From Polyangiaceae bacterium (GTDB taxonomy: Bacteria > Myxococcota > Polyangia > Polyangiales > Polyangiaceae), in NCBI GenBank assembly GCA_025936205.1, contig JAICTU010000134.1, positions 1-18,944 of the forward strand: a stretch of 18,944 nt of DNA, written 5' to 3'. Under the pieces are notes generated by a model. That model was given only the letters and a program-made list of their open reading frames with translations. It searched no databases and was not told where the DNA came from. How positions within the stretch are numbered: the stretch's first letter is position 1; the number at the start of each line of letters is the position of its first letter. The position numbers were made by a program, and so were the translations under genes. This document shows positions 12,699-18,944 of the stretch, in pieces.

Positions 12699-14258
12699 TT
12701 GCGAACACCACCCGTTGATCCCTCCGCCGCGGGTGGGGTTGCAGGCGCTGACGCGCCAGACCCGGAGGCCCAGGGCAGCCGAGAGCAGGGCGGCGGCGCC
12801 GTCCTCGCAGAGGGAAGTCGCTTTGCCAACTACGTCATTCGCCAGCTGATCGGGGCCGGCGGTATGGCACGGGTCTACCGCGCCGAGCATGAGACCTTGC
12901 ACCGCGACGTGGCGCTCAAGGTGTTGCGGCCGGGCGCCTTGGCAGGTCGCGATGCCCTCGATCGCTTCCTGCAGGAAGCGCGCATCACGGCCGGGTTGCA
13001 ACACGCCAACATCGTGCAGGTGTTCGACGTGGGGGTGCATGGCGAGCTGCCCTACCTGGCCATGGAGCTGCTGGTCGGTGAAGATCTGGACGCCCGGCTG
13101 CGCGTGCAGAAGGTGATCGAGCCGACGGCGCTGATCGACATTGCGCTGCCGGTGGCCGCTGCGCTCTCCGCGGTGCACGCGGCCGGCGTCGTGCATCGCG
13201 ATCTCGAGCCCGGCAACATTTTTCTGGAGCGCTCGCGAGACCAGGAGGTCAATCCCAAGCTGCTCGACTTCGGCATCGCCAAGGCGACCAAGCAAGACCT
13301 GCGGCGCCGCCTCGCAGCCGAAGAGCGGCGCATGGGAACCCCGCTGTACATGGCTCCCGAAGTGTTGATCGGAGGCGAGGCCACGCCGGCGTCGGATCAA
13401 TATTCGCTGGGCGTGATCTTGTACGAGTGTGTGACGGGGGTGAATCCCTTCGCCGCGCCGAGCGTACGCGAAAGCGTGCGCCGGATCGCCACCGGCACGC
13501 GGCGGCGCATCACGGACCAGATGATCGCGCCCTCGCGCGCGCTGGCAGACGTGATCGAGCGCGCGCTCGAGATCGAGCCCGCGCAGCGTTTTCCCGATCT
13601 GCTGGCGCTGGGCCGTGCGCTGCTGCCGCTGGCGGCGCCGCGCACGCGGGTCGTCTGGGAGATGAGCTTCGCGGAAGCAGAGCCGCGCTCGGTGGCGCAG
13701 TTTCCACGCGCGCGAGGCGCGTCGGGCGGCGGCGCCCCGTCGAGCTCGGGCAAGGGGCTGGCCCTGGTGGCGGCGCTGGGCTGGCTGACCGCGGCCTTGC
13801 TCGGCGGCTGGCAGCTCAACCATCGTTCCGAGGAGGAGGAGCTGGTGCTGAACGGGCCGGCGGCGCCGGCGATCCAGAGCGACCGGCACGCGCTGCAGCC
13901 CACGCGCGCGCGGCGAACGCCCGTCGTCGAACCTGCGGTCGAGTCCGGGTCCGAAGCAGAAGCAGCTCCAGCTGCGCCGGAGGTCGTCATCGCGCAGGCG
14001 CCCGCGGGCTCGCGCGAATCCGAGGCTCCGAGGGCGGTGCTGCGCGCGCCGGCGCTGCATGTGACAGCAGCGTTGCACGAGCAGGAACCGCCTGCCAGGC
14101 CCGAGGAGCCACCAGCGTCGCCCGAGCAGCTGGTGTTGCCGGACTGGGCCATCGGCGTGTCGTCGGGAGATGCCGGAGTCGCACCCACCGCCGTCGAGAG
14201 CGAAGCTCGGCACCAGCGCTCACCGCGCGGCACCAACGATGCTCCGATCTTCGACTGA
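12699..14258 (+). CDS. Membrane Ser/Thr protein kinase with Pro/Ala-rich C-terminal tail
   Basis: 519 residues if started at TTG 12699 (AGGAGG at 12690-12695, spacing only 3 nt; the frame is open from 12567). Kinase domain about 45-310: glycine loop G52-x-G54-G55 (IGAGGMARVYRA), ATP Lys74 (VALKVL), alpha-C Glu93, catalytic loop HRDLEPGN with D168 and N173, DFG at 190-192, and APE at 219-221 (YMAPEVL). Residue 170 is Glu where Hanks-type Ser/Thr kinases have Lys (HRDLKPxN). A membrane helix at about 353-371 (GLALVAALGWLTAALLGGW) is followed by 148 residues of Glu/Pro/Ala-rich sequence with no recognised domain, predicted outside. The layout is typical of myxobacterial PknB-like kinases. Activity may be reduced or altered by the Glu170 change. 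Confidence 0.88.
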   Translation: MRTPPVDPSAAGGVAGADAPDPEAQGSREQGGGAVLAEGSRFANYVIRQLIGAGGMARVYRAEHETLHRDVALKVLRPGALAGRDALDRFLQEARITAGLQHANIVQVFDVGVHGELPYLAMELLVGEDLDARLRVQKVIEPTALIDIALPVAAALSAVHAAGVVHRDLEPGNIFLERSRDQEVNPKLLDFGIAKATKQDLRRRLAAEERRMGTPLYMAPEVLIGGEATPASDQYSLGVILYECVTGVNPFAAPSVRESVRRIATGTRRRITDQMIAPSRALADVIERALEIEPAQRFPDLLALGRALLPLAAPRTRVVWEMSFAEAEPRSVAQFPRARGASGGGAPSSSGKGLALVAALGWLTAALLGGWQLNHRSEEEELVLNGPAAPAIQSDRHALQPTRARRTPVVEPAVESGSEAEAAPAAPEVVIAQAPAGSRESEAPRAVLRAPALHVTAALHEQEPPARPEEPPASPEQLVLPDWAIGVSSGDAGVAPTAVESEARHQRSPRGTNDAPIFD

Positions 14259-14281
14259 GGCGGCAAAGCCGGCGACCTCAG
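14255..14281. terminator. Hairpin containing both converging stop codons
   Basis: Arms ctgagg (14255-14260) and cctcag (14276-14281), with an inner cggc/gccg pairing, span the 19-bp gap between the kinase (+) and the barrel gene (-). The TGA of one and the complement of the TGA of the other sit in opposite arms. Compact bidirectional terminator is possible; there is no T-run. Confidence 0.35.
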
Positions 14282-15105
14282 AACAAATCGAAGCCATAGG
14301 CGAAGCCGAGGTCGACGATCGGCCAGCTCTTGGTCGTCGGCAACCCCAGCACCGGTAGGTAGAACACGCCGTAGCCGATGCCGAGCTGCAATTCCCAGCT
14401 CTCGCCCTCGAAGGCGACTCCCGGCACCAGGCTCCAGCGCCGCTGTCGGCTCGCTTCTCCCGAGAGATCGCCGTCGACGCTCACCGAGTCGCTCTCCGTT
14501 TGCACGTCGGCGTTCAACGGGCTCTGATAGATCAAGTAGCGCACCAGCAAGCTGAGCTCGAAGCTGTGCGTGAGGTGCCACTCGGTCAGCAGGCGCGCGC
14601 TCCAGGTGTCGGCGGTCGACGCACCCTCGATCGAGGAGGCCACGTGATCCGTGCCGCTGCCGACGGCGGAGAGGTGATTGTAGTCGCCCCCCAGGGTCAG
14701 GGTGAACGCGCTACCGAGGCGAACTGAAGCATCGATCTCCGCCGCGTAGGCGATGCCGTTCGCGGTCGCCTGGTTGTGTGAAAGCTTGCGGATGGCGGTG
14801 TCGTCGATGTACGTGATGCCAGCGCGACCCGCCAGCGCGAGGGGCGCCCGGTTCGAGGTGCCCATCTTGATGTAGCCGTTGGGGATCAGCGCACCGAACG
14901 CGGGGTAGGCGAGCCACAGCGGCCAGTACGTGCCGATGGTCAGCTCGTCCAGGATGCCTTGTTCGAGCTTGAACAAGCCGAGGGCGGTGCGTCCGGCGGG
15001 CCGCGTATACGCGGTATAGTCGGTGCGAGGGTTGTCCTGCGCGCGCGCTGCGAGCGACCCTGACAAGCTGGCGATGCAGGAGAGCGCTGCTACTCGCGTT
15101 CGCAT
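14278..15105 (-). CDS. Outer-membrane beta-barrel protein
   Basis: 275 residues. Signal peptide MRTRVAALSCIASLSGSLAARAQ with a probable cut at ARA-Q. The mature part alternates short amphipathic strands and polar turns: AFTLTLGGDYNHLSAV, WSARLLTEWHLTHSFELSLLVRYLIY, RRWSLVPGVAFEGESWELQLGIGYGVF and IVDLGFAYGFDLF. It ends in an aromatic residue (Phe), the usual BAM recognition signature. Strand content suggests a barrel of about 8-12 strands. There is no specific family match, so a transporter role cannot be claimed. It overlaps the upstream lipoprotein gene by 16 bp and is the last gene of the (-) cluster. Confidence 0.75.
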   Translation of the reverse strand: MRTRVAALSCIASLSGSLAARAQDNPRTDYTAYTRPAGRTALGLFKLEQGILDELTIGTYWPLWLAYPAFGALIPNGYIKMGTSNRAPLALAGRAGITYIDDTAIRKLSHNQATANGIAYAAEIDASVRLGSAFTLTLGGDYNHLSAVGSGTDHVASSIEGASTADTWSARLLTEWHLTHSFELSLLVRYLIYQSPLNADVQTESDSVSVDGDLSGEASRQRRWSLVPGVAFEGESWELQLGIGYGVFYLPVLGLPTTKSWPIVDLGFAYGFDLF

Positions 15106-15845
15106 GCGCCGCCCCTCGTATCGCAGGACCAGGTGCTCTCGGCGTCGCGCAAGGTGATGCCCGACGAGGACGCCGAGAGGACGACCGACGTTCCGTCCGG
15201 CAGGCGTTGCAAATATTCGACTGCTCCCGACCCGATGCGCGCGGATACGTCTTCAAAGCGCACGTCATCCACACTGATGCTCCCGCCGACTGCAATGAGC
15301 CAGCGTGTGCGCGACCGGGATTGGCCGAGCGGGATGTCCTGACCGAGATCGAACGCGACCGGTCCGTCCAGTGTAACTCCGGTCGAGAGTCCAGCAAGGC
15401 TGCCATTCAGCCGGCACTGCCTGGCGTTTCCGCCTACGCTGCGCAGAATGGCGCTTCGCTGCACTCCGAGCGTGAGCAATATGCTGCCGTTGAGCGCCTC
15501 GTCGTAATTCGGCCGAGTGAAATCGCCAGGACAGCGCACCGTGGCGTGCAGGGAGCCCCGCAAGCGGACGCCTTCCCCGGTTTGCTGTGACGCCGGCTTC
15601 TGCGCTTCGTCCACGCCGTCCAGCACCGTCTCCGTGGAGCGAAACGCAGCCAGCAGGCTCTGCAGTTGGGGAGTGGCATCGATCACGCCGCGAATGCGAG
15701 AGGAGGCGAGCTCCGCCGTCGGCTGGTCGTATTCGCGCGAGAGTTGAGTCAATGAGGGCAGCTCCGGCAGCTCGGCCTCGCCGGCGCAAGCGAGTGCGCA
15801 ACAGGAGAAGACGAGCCGGCCGATGGCGTGCAATTCAGTCTTCAT
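15090..15845 (-). CDS. Predicted secreted lipoprotein of unknown function
   Basis: 251 residues from ATG at 15845 (MKTELHAIGRLVFSCCALAC), chosen because it gives a proper signal; the longer frame to 15911 adds a non-signal leader. The lipobox is weak (ALAC). The mature protein has a helical segment (LPSLTQLSREYDQPTAELAS through LLAAFRSTETVL), then a beta-rich half: VRLRGSLHATVRCPGDF, NGSILLTLGVQRSAI, ARQCRLNGSLAGLS, TRWLIAVGGSISVDDVRFEDVS. It ends with two Cys (WSCDTRGGACERE) that may form a disulfide. No known family recognised. Placement next to a barrel gene suggests a cell-envelope role. Confidence 0.65.
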   Translation of the reverse strand: MKTELHAIGRLVFSCCALACAGEAELPELPSLTQLSREYDQPTAELASSRIRGVIDATPQLQSLLAAFRSTETVLDGVDEAQKPASQQTGEGVRLRGSLHATVRCPGDFTRPNYDEALNGSILLTLGVQRSAILRSVGGNARQCRLNGSLAGLSTGVTLDGPVAFDLGQDIPLGQSRSRTRWLIAVGGSISVDDVRFEDVSARIGSGAVEYLQRLPDGTSVVLSASSSGITLRDAESTWSCDTRGGACERE

Positions 15846-15955
15846 GACAGGTTCCAGAGCTGGCGCCGCGTCAGCGGCTCCCGTGAGCTTGGGCAGCACA
15901 TTCCGCGCCAACGGCGCGGCAACGAGCGTCTCGCCGGCCTATCAAGGCGGTCCAT

Positions 15956-16351
15956 TCAATCGTGCCAAGTGCAATCGAGCTGCGCGTCGAAGCTGCTCAC
16001 GTCGACGCCGGTGGCGACGAGCAGGGCGGAATGCTGCTTGGGCATCACGACCACGCGTTGCTCTTGCTCCGTCGCGTCATTGGTCACGATGCAGTCCAGC
16101 ACGAAGTCGCAGGTGTTGTTGAAATGCACGAGCAGCGAGCGATAGTACGTGCTCGGCCGTGATTCCTCGCGATGCTGCAGGCAGAGCGGTGGCGAGCCGG
16201 CGTAGACTCCGTCGCCCATGTACGCCGTCGGTTGCACCGCATGGTGGCAGGCGCCGAGCGCGCTGCAGGCGGCCAGGGCGCGCAGGCCGAGCGCTGCGAA
16301 GCGCCGGCCGAGCGCGCACCTGCGCGGTCCGCGGCCAGTGGTTTGTGGCAT
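15956..16351 (-). CDS. Small lipoprotein, Cys-containing
   Basis: 131 residues from ATG at 16351, with AGGGGGA about 4-5 nt upstream. A basic n-region (RGPRRCALGRRF) is followed by a hydrophobic stretch and lipobox ALGAC at about 35. The mature chain has PPLCLQH, FNNTCDFVLDCIVTND and LDCTWHD, i.e. four Cys likely in two disulfides, and strands such as EQEQRVVVMPKQHSALLVATGV. I do not recognise the family. It lies 18 bp after the protease-barrel gene on the same strand, so it is probably co-transcribed. Confidence 0.7.
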   Translation of the reverse strand: MPQTTGRGPRRCALGRRFAALGLRALAACSALGACHHAVQPTAYMGDGVYAGSPPLCLQHREESRPSTYYRSLLVHFNNTCDFVLDCIVTNDATEQEQRVVVMPKQHSALLVATGVDVSSFDAQLDCTWHD

Positions 16352-16369
16352 GTCTTCCCCCTGTCGAAT

Positions 16370-17521
16370 CTAGAAGATGAAACCGAGCAGCAATCGGTGC
16401 TGCGACGACACGTGGTGCGCTGGAGCCCACTCGAAGGCGTAGCCCAGCCGCAGCGGCGCAAAGTCGACGTTCAGCCCCGCGAGCGGCCAAGCGCGCCAGC
16501 GTACGTCCTCGTCGTGTGCCACCGTTCCTGCGATCAAGCACGGCGGTTCGGAGCAGGTACTGGGGCCGTCCCAGCGCAGTGAGGTGCGTGTGGAGTGATC
16601 GCGCGCGAGCGAAGCCCCGATCGCGGCGGACACGCTCAGGCGTTGCGAGAGCGCCAGCGCAGAGCCGAGTGTGAGCTCGCCTTCAAACCGATTCAAATCT
16701 TCGTGCAGCACCGTCGCCGTCTCGGCCGGTACGGAGCCGGCGAGGTAGCCGAGCCGGGCCTGGAGCGGGTAGCGCTCCAGCAGGCGCCAGCCCGCACCGA
16801 CTCCCACGCCGTTCAGCGCGCTCGGTGTCCACTGGATCAAGAAGGCGAGCTCCAGCAGATCGAGCCTCAGCAGCCGCGGCGGTGGCGGGCCCTGGTCGAG
16901 CCGCCCCAGCAACAACTCGGCGCGGCGGATGCGGCTGACCATGCCGATCCCGTCGGCGTCGCGCAGTCGCGCGCTGACCACGCCCAGCACTCGACCCTGC
17001 TCGTTCAAGACCGGTCCGCCCGAAACGCCCGGGTTCACCGCGGCATCCGTCTGCAGCCAGGCGATCGAGACGGCGCCCACGATGCCGCGGCTCAGGCTCC
17101 AGTTGAGCAGCCCGCGCAGCTGCGGAATGTGGTGTGCCAGGCTGGAAAAAGGGTGGCCCACGATCGCGACCCGTTCGCCCACCGCTGCTCGGTACTCCGG
17201 CTCGAGCGGGCGCATCCCCTCGAAACGGTGCTCCAGGCGCAGCAGCGCCAGGTCCGATTCCCGGGAGTAGGCGCTGATCACCGCGCTCGTGCGCGCGCCG
17301 TGCACACTTTGCACCACGATCCGGGCCGCGCCTTCCACGACATGCAGTGCCGTCAAGATGTAGCCGGGATCGTGGAAGCAGAATCCGGTGCCGGAACCAG
17401 CGTCCGCATCGATCAGCACCACGGACTCCACGGCGGCGGCGTACACGGAGCGCAGCCAGTCGGCTTCCTGGGACGCCGCTGAGGGTGTGGCAGACGCCTG
17501 CGCGGCCGCGGGCAAGGCCAC
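16370..17521 (-). CDS. HtrA/Deg-like trypsin-fold protease fused to a C-terminal beta-barrel
   Basis: 383 residues from GTG 17521. Protease domain about 20-215: GTGFCFHDPGYILTALHVVEG with H60, SRESDLALLRL with D90, and QTDAAVNPGVSGGPVLN with S167. The last is the HtrA hallmark QTDAAINPGNSGGP with Val replacing Asn before the catalytic Ser. There is no PDZ domain. Residues about 225-383 instead alternate amphipathic strands (GVGVGAGWRLLERYPLQARLGYLAG, FEGELTLGSALALSQRLSVSAAIGASL, LGYAFEWAPAHH) and end LLLGFIF, an outer-membrane barrel terminus. The upstream frame adds IKACSLALALGLLVALPAAAQA, a complete signal peptide, but its only start there is ATT at 17558-17560, overlapping the TAA of the preceding gene. 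The true start is therefore probably upstream of 17521. Confidence 0.8.
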   Translation of the reverse strand: MALPAAAQASATPSAASQEADWLRSVYAAAVESVVLIDADAGSGTGFCFHDPGYILTALHVVEGAARIVVQSVHGARTSAVISAYSRESDLALLRLEHRFEGMRPLEPEYRAAVGERVAIVGHPFSSLAHHIPQLRGLLNWSLSRGIVGAVSIAWLQTDAAVNPGVSGGPVLNEQGRVLGVVSARLRDADGIGMVSRIRRAELLLGRLDQGPPPPRLLRLDLLELAFLIQWTPSALNGVGVGAGWRLLERYPLQARLGYLAGSVPAETATVLHEDLNRFEGELTLGSALALSQRLSVSAAIGASLARDHSTRTSLRWDGPSTCSEPPCLIAGTVAHDEDVRWRAWPLAGLNVDFAPLRLGYAFEWAPAHHVSSQHRLLLGFIF

Positions 17522-17555
17522 GAGCAGCCCGAGAGCGAGAGCCAGCGAACAGGCC

Positions 17556-18191
17556 TTAATGGGCGATCAGCCCTTGCTCGCTCAACTCGTCCGCAGCAGC
17601 GATGGCCACTTCCGAGACCAGCTGATTGACGTTCTCGGGATTCGTCGTCTTGCTGCGCCCGCCCCAGACCAGCTGGTTCTGCTTCAACGAGTAGATGAGC
17701 GTTTCCACGGAAACGGTGGTGTCGGTATAGACTGTGGTGGGACCATATGGGCTGCCCCAGCCATGGCCGTAGTAGCCGCCCCAGTAGCCGCTGTAGTAGG
17801 GGCCGCTATACGTGGGCGAAACGGTCACGTCCTTCGTCACGCCGAGCGGGCGCATCACCACGACGCCTTCCACCTGCGCGCTCTCCAGCGCGGCCTTGGC
17901 CTGTGCTTCGTCGTTGGGATTGCCGTCGGGCAGGAGCTTGTACATGGGGATGCCCAGGGCGCCATGCGAGCTGATCTCGCGCGCCAGGGTGTCCTCAGCG
18001 CTACGCCGCGACGACTCGTCCTGCATCATCACGACGGCCGCCACCTTCGCCCCGCCGGGCTGGAGTGGTTGAGCGGTCGGTGACTTCCAGGAAGAGACGA
18101 AGGTCGTGGGGGAGCAGGCGCCGAGCAGCGCGCTGAAAGCGAGCATACGAAAAGAGAAGTGCGGTTTGACTCGTAGACGGTGCGTCATCAT
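17556..18191 (-). CDS. DUF4136-like lipoprotein with Gly/Tyr-rich loop
   Basis: 211 residues; ATG at 18191 with GAGGA upstream. Lipobox LLGAC at about 22-26. The conserved start of the mature protein FVSSWKSPTAQPL and the KVAAVVMMQDESSRRSAEDTLAREI segment match a myxobacterial lipoprotein family that I place near DUF4136. A Gly/Tyr/Ser/Pro-rich insertion (about 130-153: SGPYYSGYWGGYYGHGWGSP) is followed by VYTDTTVSVETLIYSLKQNQLVWGGRSKT and a C-terminal helix (ENVNQLVSEVAIAAADEL). Function unknown. It is the first gene of the (-) cluster, and its stop abuts the protease-barrel signal sequence. A truncated paralogue lies at 10967-11443. Confidence 0.82.
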   Translation of the reverse strand: MMTHRLRVKPHFSFRMLAFSALLGACSPTTFVSSWKSPTAQPLQPGGAKVAAVVMMQDESSRRSAEDTLAREISSHGALGIPMYKLLPDGNPNDEAQAKAALESAQVEGVVVMRPLGVTKDVTVSPTYSGPYYSGYWGGYYGHGWGSPYGPTTVYTDTTVSVETLIYSLKQNQLVWGGRSKTTNPENVNQLVSEVAIAAADELSEQGLIAH

Positions 18192-18380
18192 GTCGTCCTC
18201 GGCAGAACATCCAGCATGAGCCGTGCCAGTGAGCGATGGCGGCGGCGGAGCGGCGAATCAACGGGCTTCGTAACGCGCCAGTAACGCCGCCCCGCAGGCG
18301 CAGCGCGCGCAGCCACGATTGACGGATACAGCGCGAAATCCTAGATCCAGGGCTCCGCTGACATCAACGGGGGTTGAACT
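18192..18380. other. Divergent intergenic region
   Basis: 189 bp between two divergent starts, so it must hold the promoters of the (-) lipoprotein cluster and the (+) solute-binding protein. I see no match to the GGAAC...CGTTGG element found at 8.8 kb and no clear hairpin. Confidence 0.5.
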
Positions 18381-18944
18381 ATGGCCTGGGGAATGGCCGG
18401 AGCGCGTCGCTGGATTGCCGCGGTTCTGGTACTGGTTGCCTGCTTTGGCGCTGCATTGCTGCGGGTGGCAGTGGTGCGGGCGGAGGAGGCGCGAGCTGAA
18501 CCACCGCGCGCGCCCTTGCGACTGTTCGGAGATGAGTGGCCGCCCTTCACGGACGCCGAGGGCAAGCCGCGAGAGGCCATGGATTTGGTGGAGTCGGCGC
18601 TGCTGCGCAGCGGCGTCCGAACGCAGTTCACGATCATGAACTGGAACGAGGCCGAACAGTTGCTGGAGAAGGGACAGATGGATGGCTCGGCCGCGATCTG
18701 GAAGAGCCCGGAGCGGGAAAGGTATCTGCTCTTCTCCAAGCCTTACCTGGAAAACCGCCTGCTCCTCGTCGGCCGCAAAGGCGCGAACGTGTCGCAGAAG
18801 ACGGTCAACGAGCTGTCGGGCAAGCGTCTCGCGCTGACCAAGGGTTACGCCTACGGCAAGGGCGTGACACAGGCCACCAACGTGCAGTACTCGTTCTATG
18901 CCAACGACGCCGAGTGCCTGCGCGCCGTGTTGAACAACCAGGCC
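18381..18944 (+). CDS. Family-3 solute-binding protein (partial, runs off the window)
   Basis: The ATG at 18381 has a GGGGG run about 8 nt upstream, and the frame stays open for 188 codons to the window edge. N-terminal signal/anchor MAWGMAGARRWIAAVLVLVACFGAALLRVAVV, then LRLFGDEWPPFTDAEGKPREAMDLVESALLRSG, the start of an SBP_bac_3 domain (W-P-P-F, then G...D). Further motifs are QLLEKGQMDGSAAIWKSPERERYLLFSKPYLE and LLLVGRK, LSGKRLALTKGYAYG, the second lobe. The protein is exported and would bind a small polar ligand. In this group the domain can stand alone, or precede an MltF-type lytic transglycosylase or a sensor kinase. The missing C-terminus decides which. Confidence 0.85.
   Translation, partial: MAWGMAGARRWIAAVLVLVACFGAALLRVAVVRAEEARAEPPRAPLRLFGDEWPPFTDAEGKPREAMDLVESALLRSGVRTQFTIMNWNEAEQLLEKGQMDGSAAIWKSPERERYLLFSKPYLENRLLLVGRKGANVSQKTVNELSGKRLALTKGYAYGKGVTQATNVQYSFYANDAECLRAVLNNQA

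Noticed and set aside
12465..14213. 582-codon (-) frame antisense to the kinase
   Set aside because: The (+) strand has a complete kinase motif set; this frame is its antisense image.

Overview
The window is high-GC DNA, roughly two thirds G+C by eye. It carries many lipoproteins, outer-membrane beta-barrels, an ECF sigma/anti-sigma pair and a membrane-spanning Ser/Thr kinase with a long Pro/Ala-rich outer tail. That mix fits a myxobacterium (Myxococcota, Polyangia-like) chromosome. This is an inference from gene style; no rRNA or other phylogenetic marker is present.

Left part (1-7225) looks like an accessory region full of gene debris. It opens with the heptad-repeat tail of a coiled-coil protein, possibly Uma2-like. 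A module of about 2 kb then occurs twice in the same (-) orientation, at 450-2330 and 4930-7225. Each copy has a polymorphic-toxin-like gene: a glycine-zipper N-terminal half and a Cys/Trp-containing C-terminal domain. The toxin gene overlaps by 4 bp a downstream gene of about 213-215 residues, which I treat as a candidate immunity or partner protein. The partner is intact in both copies. The toxin is badly broken in copy 1 (a 257-nt deletion, a 199-to-24-nt replacement and small indels) and split by two single-base events in copy 2. Between the copies lie a 5'-truncated DUF4143-type ATPase, a 5'-truncated penicillin acylase joined head-to-head with it at a 12-bp palindrome, a strong hairpin, and a tandem pair of intact Hsp20 chaperone genes.

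Middle part (7282-11043) has a clean regulatory unit. An ECF sigma factor and its zinc-finger anti-sigma factor are on (-). On (+) is a divergent Tat/lipoprotein-type metallophosphoesterase coupled to a small c-type cytochrome. The 149-bp gap holds two divergent matches to an ECF promoter (GGAAC, 16-17 nt, CGTTGG). Each -10 element ends only 6 or 9 nt before a start codon, so both transcripts are predicted to be leaderless and controlled by this sigma factor. A glyoxalase-II-like hydrolase converges from the right.

Right part (10967-18944) holds a truncated lipoprotein paralogue, an STAS/SpoIIAA-like protein, a frameshifted remnant, and a Ser/Thr kinase whose catalytic loop reads HRDLEPGN instead of HRDLKPxN. 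It also holds a probable five-gene (-) envelope operon: lipoprotein, HtrA-like protease fused to a beta-barrel, two lipoproteins and an outer-membrane barrel. The window ends inside a family-3 solute-binding protein gene.

Frame disruptions are unusually common (near 1.4, 1.5, 1.65, 1.7, 6.07, 6.78, 11.1 and 12.36 kb). Some are certainly real decay. Single-base ones could be assembly indels and should be checked against reads.
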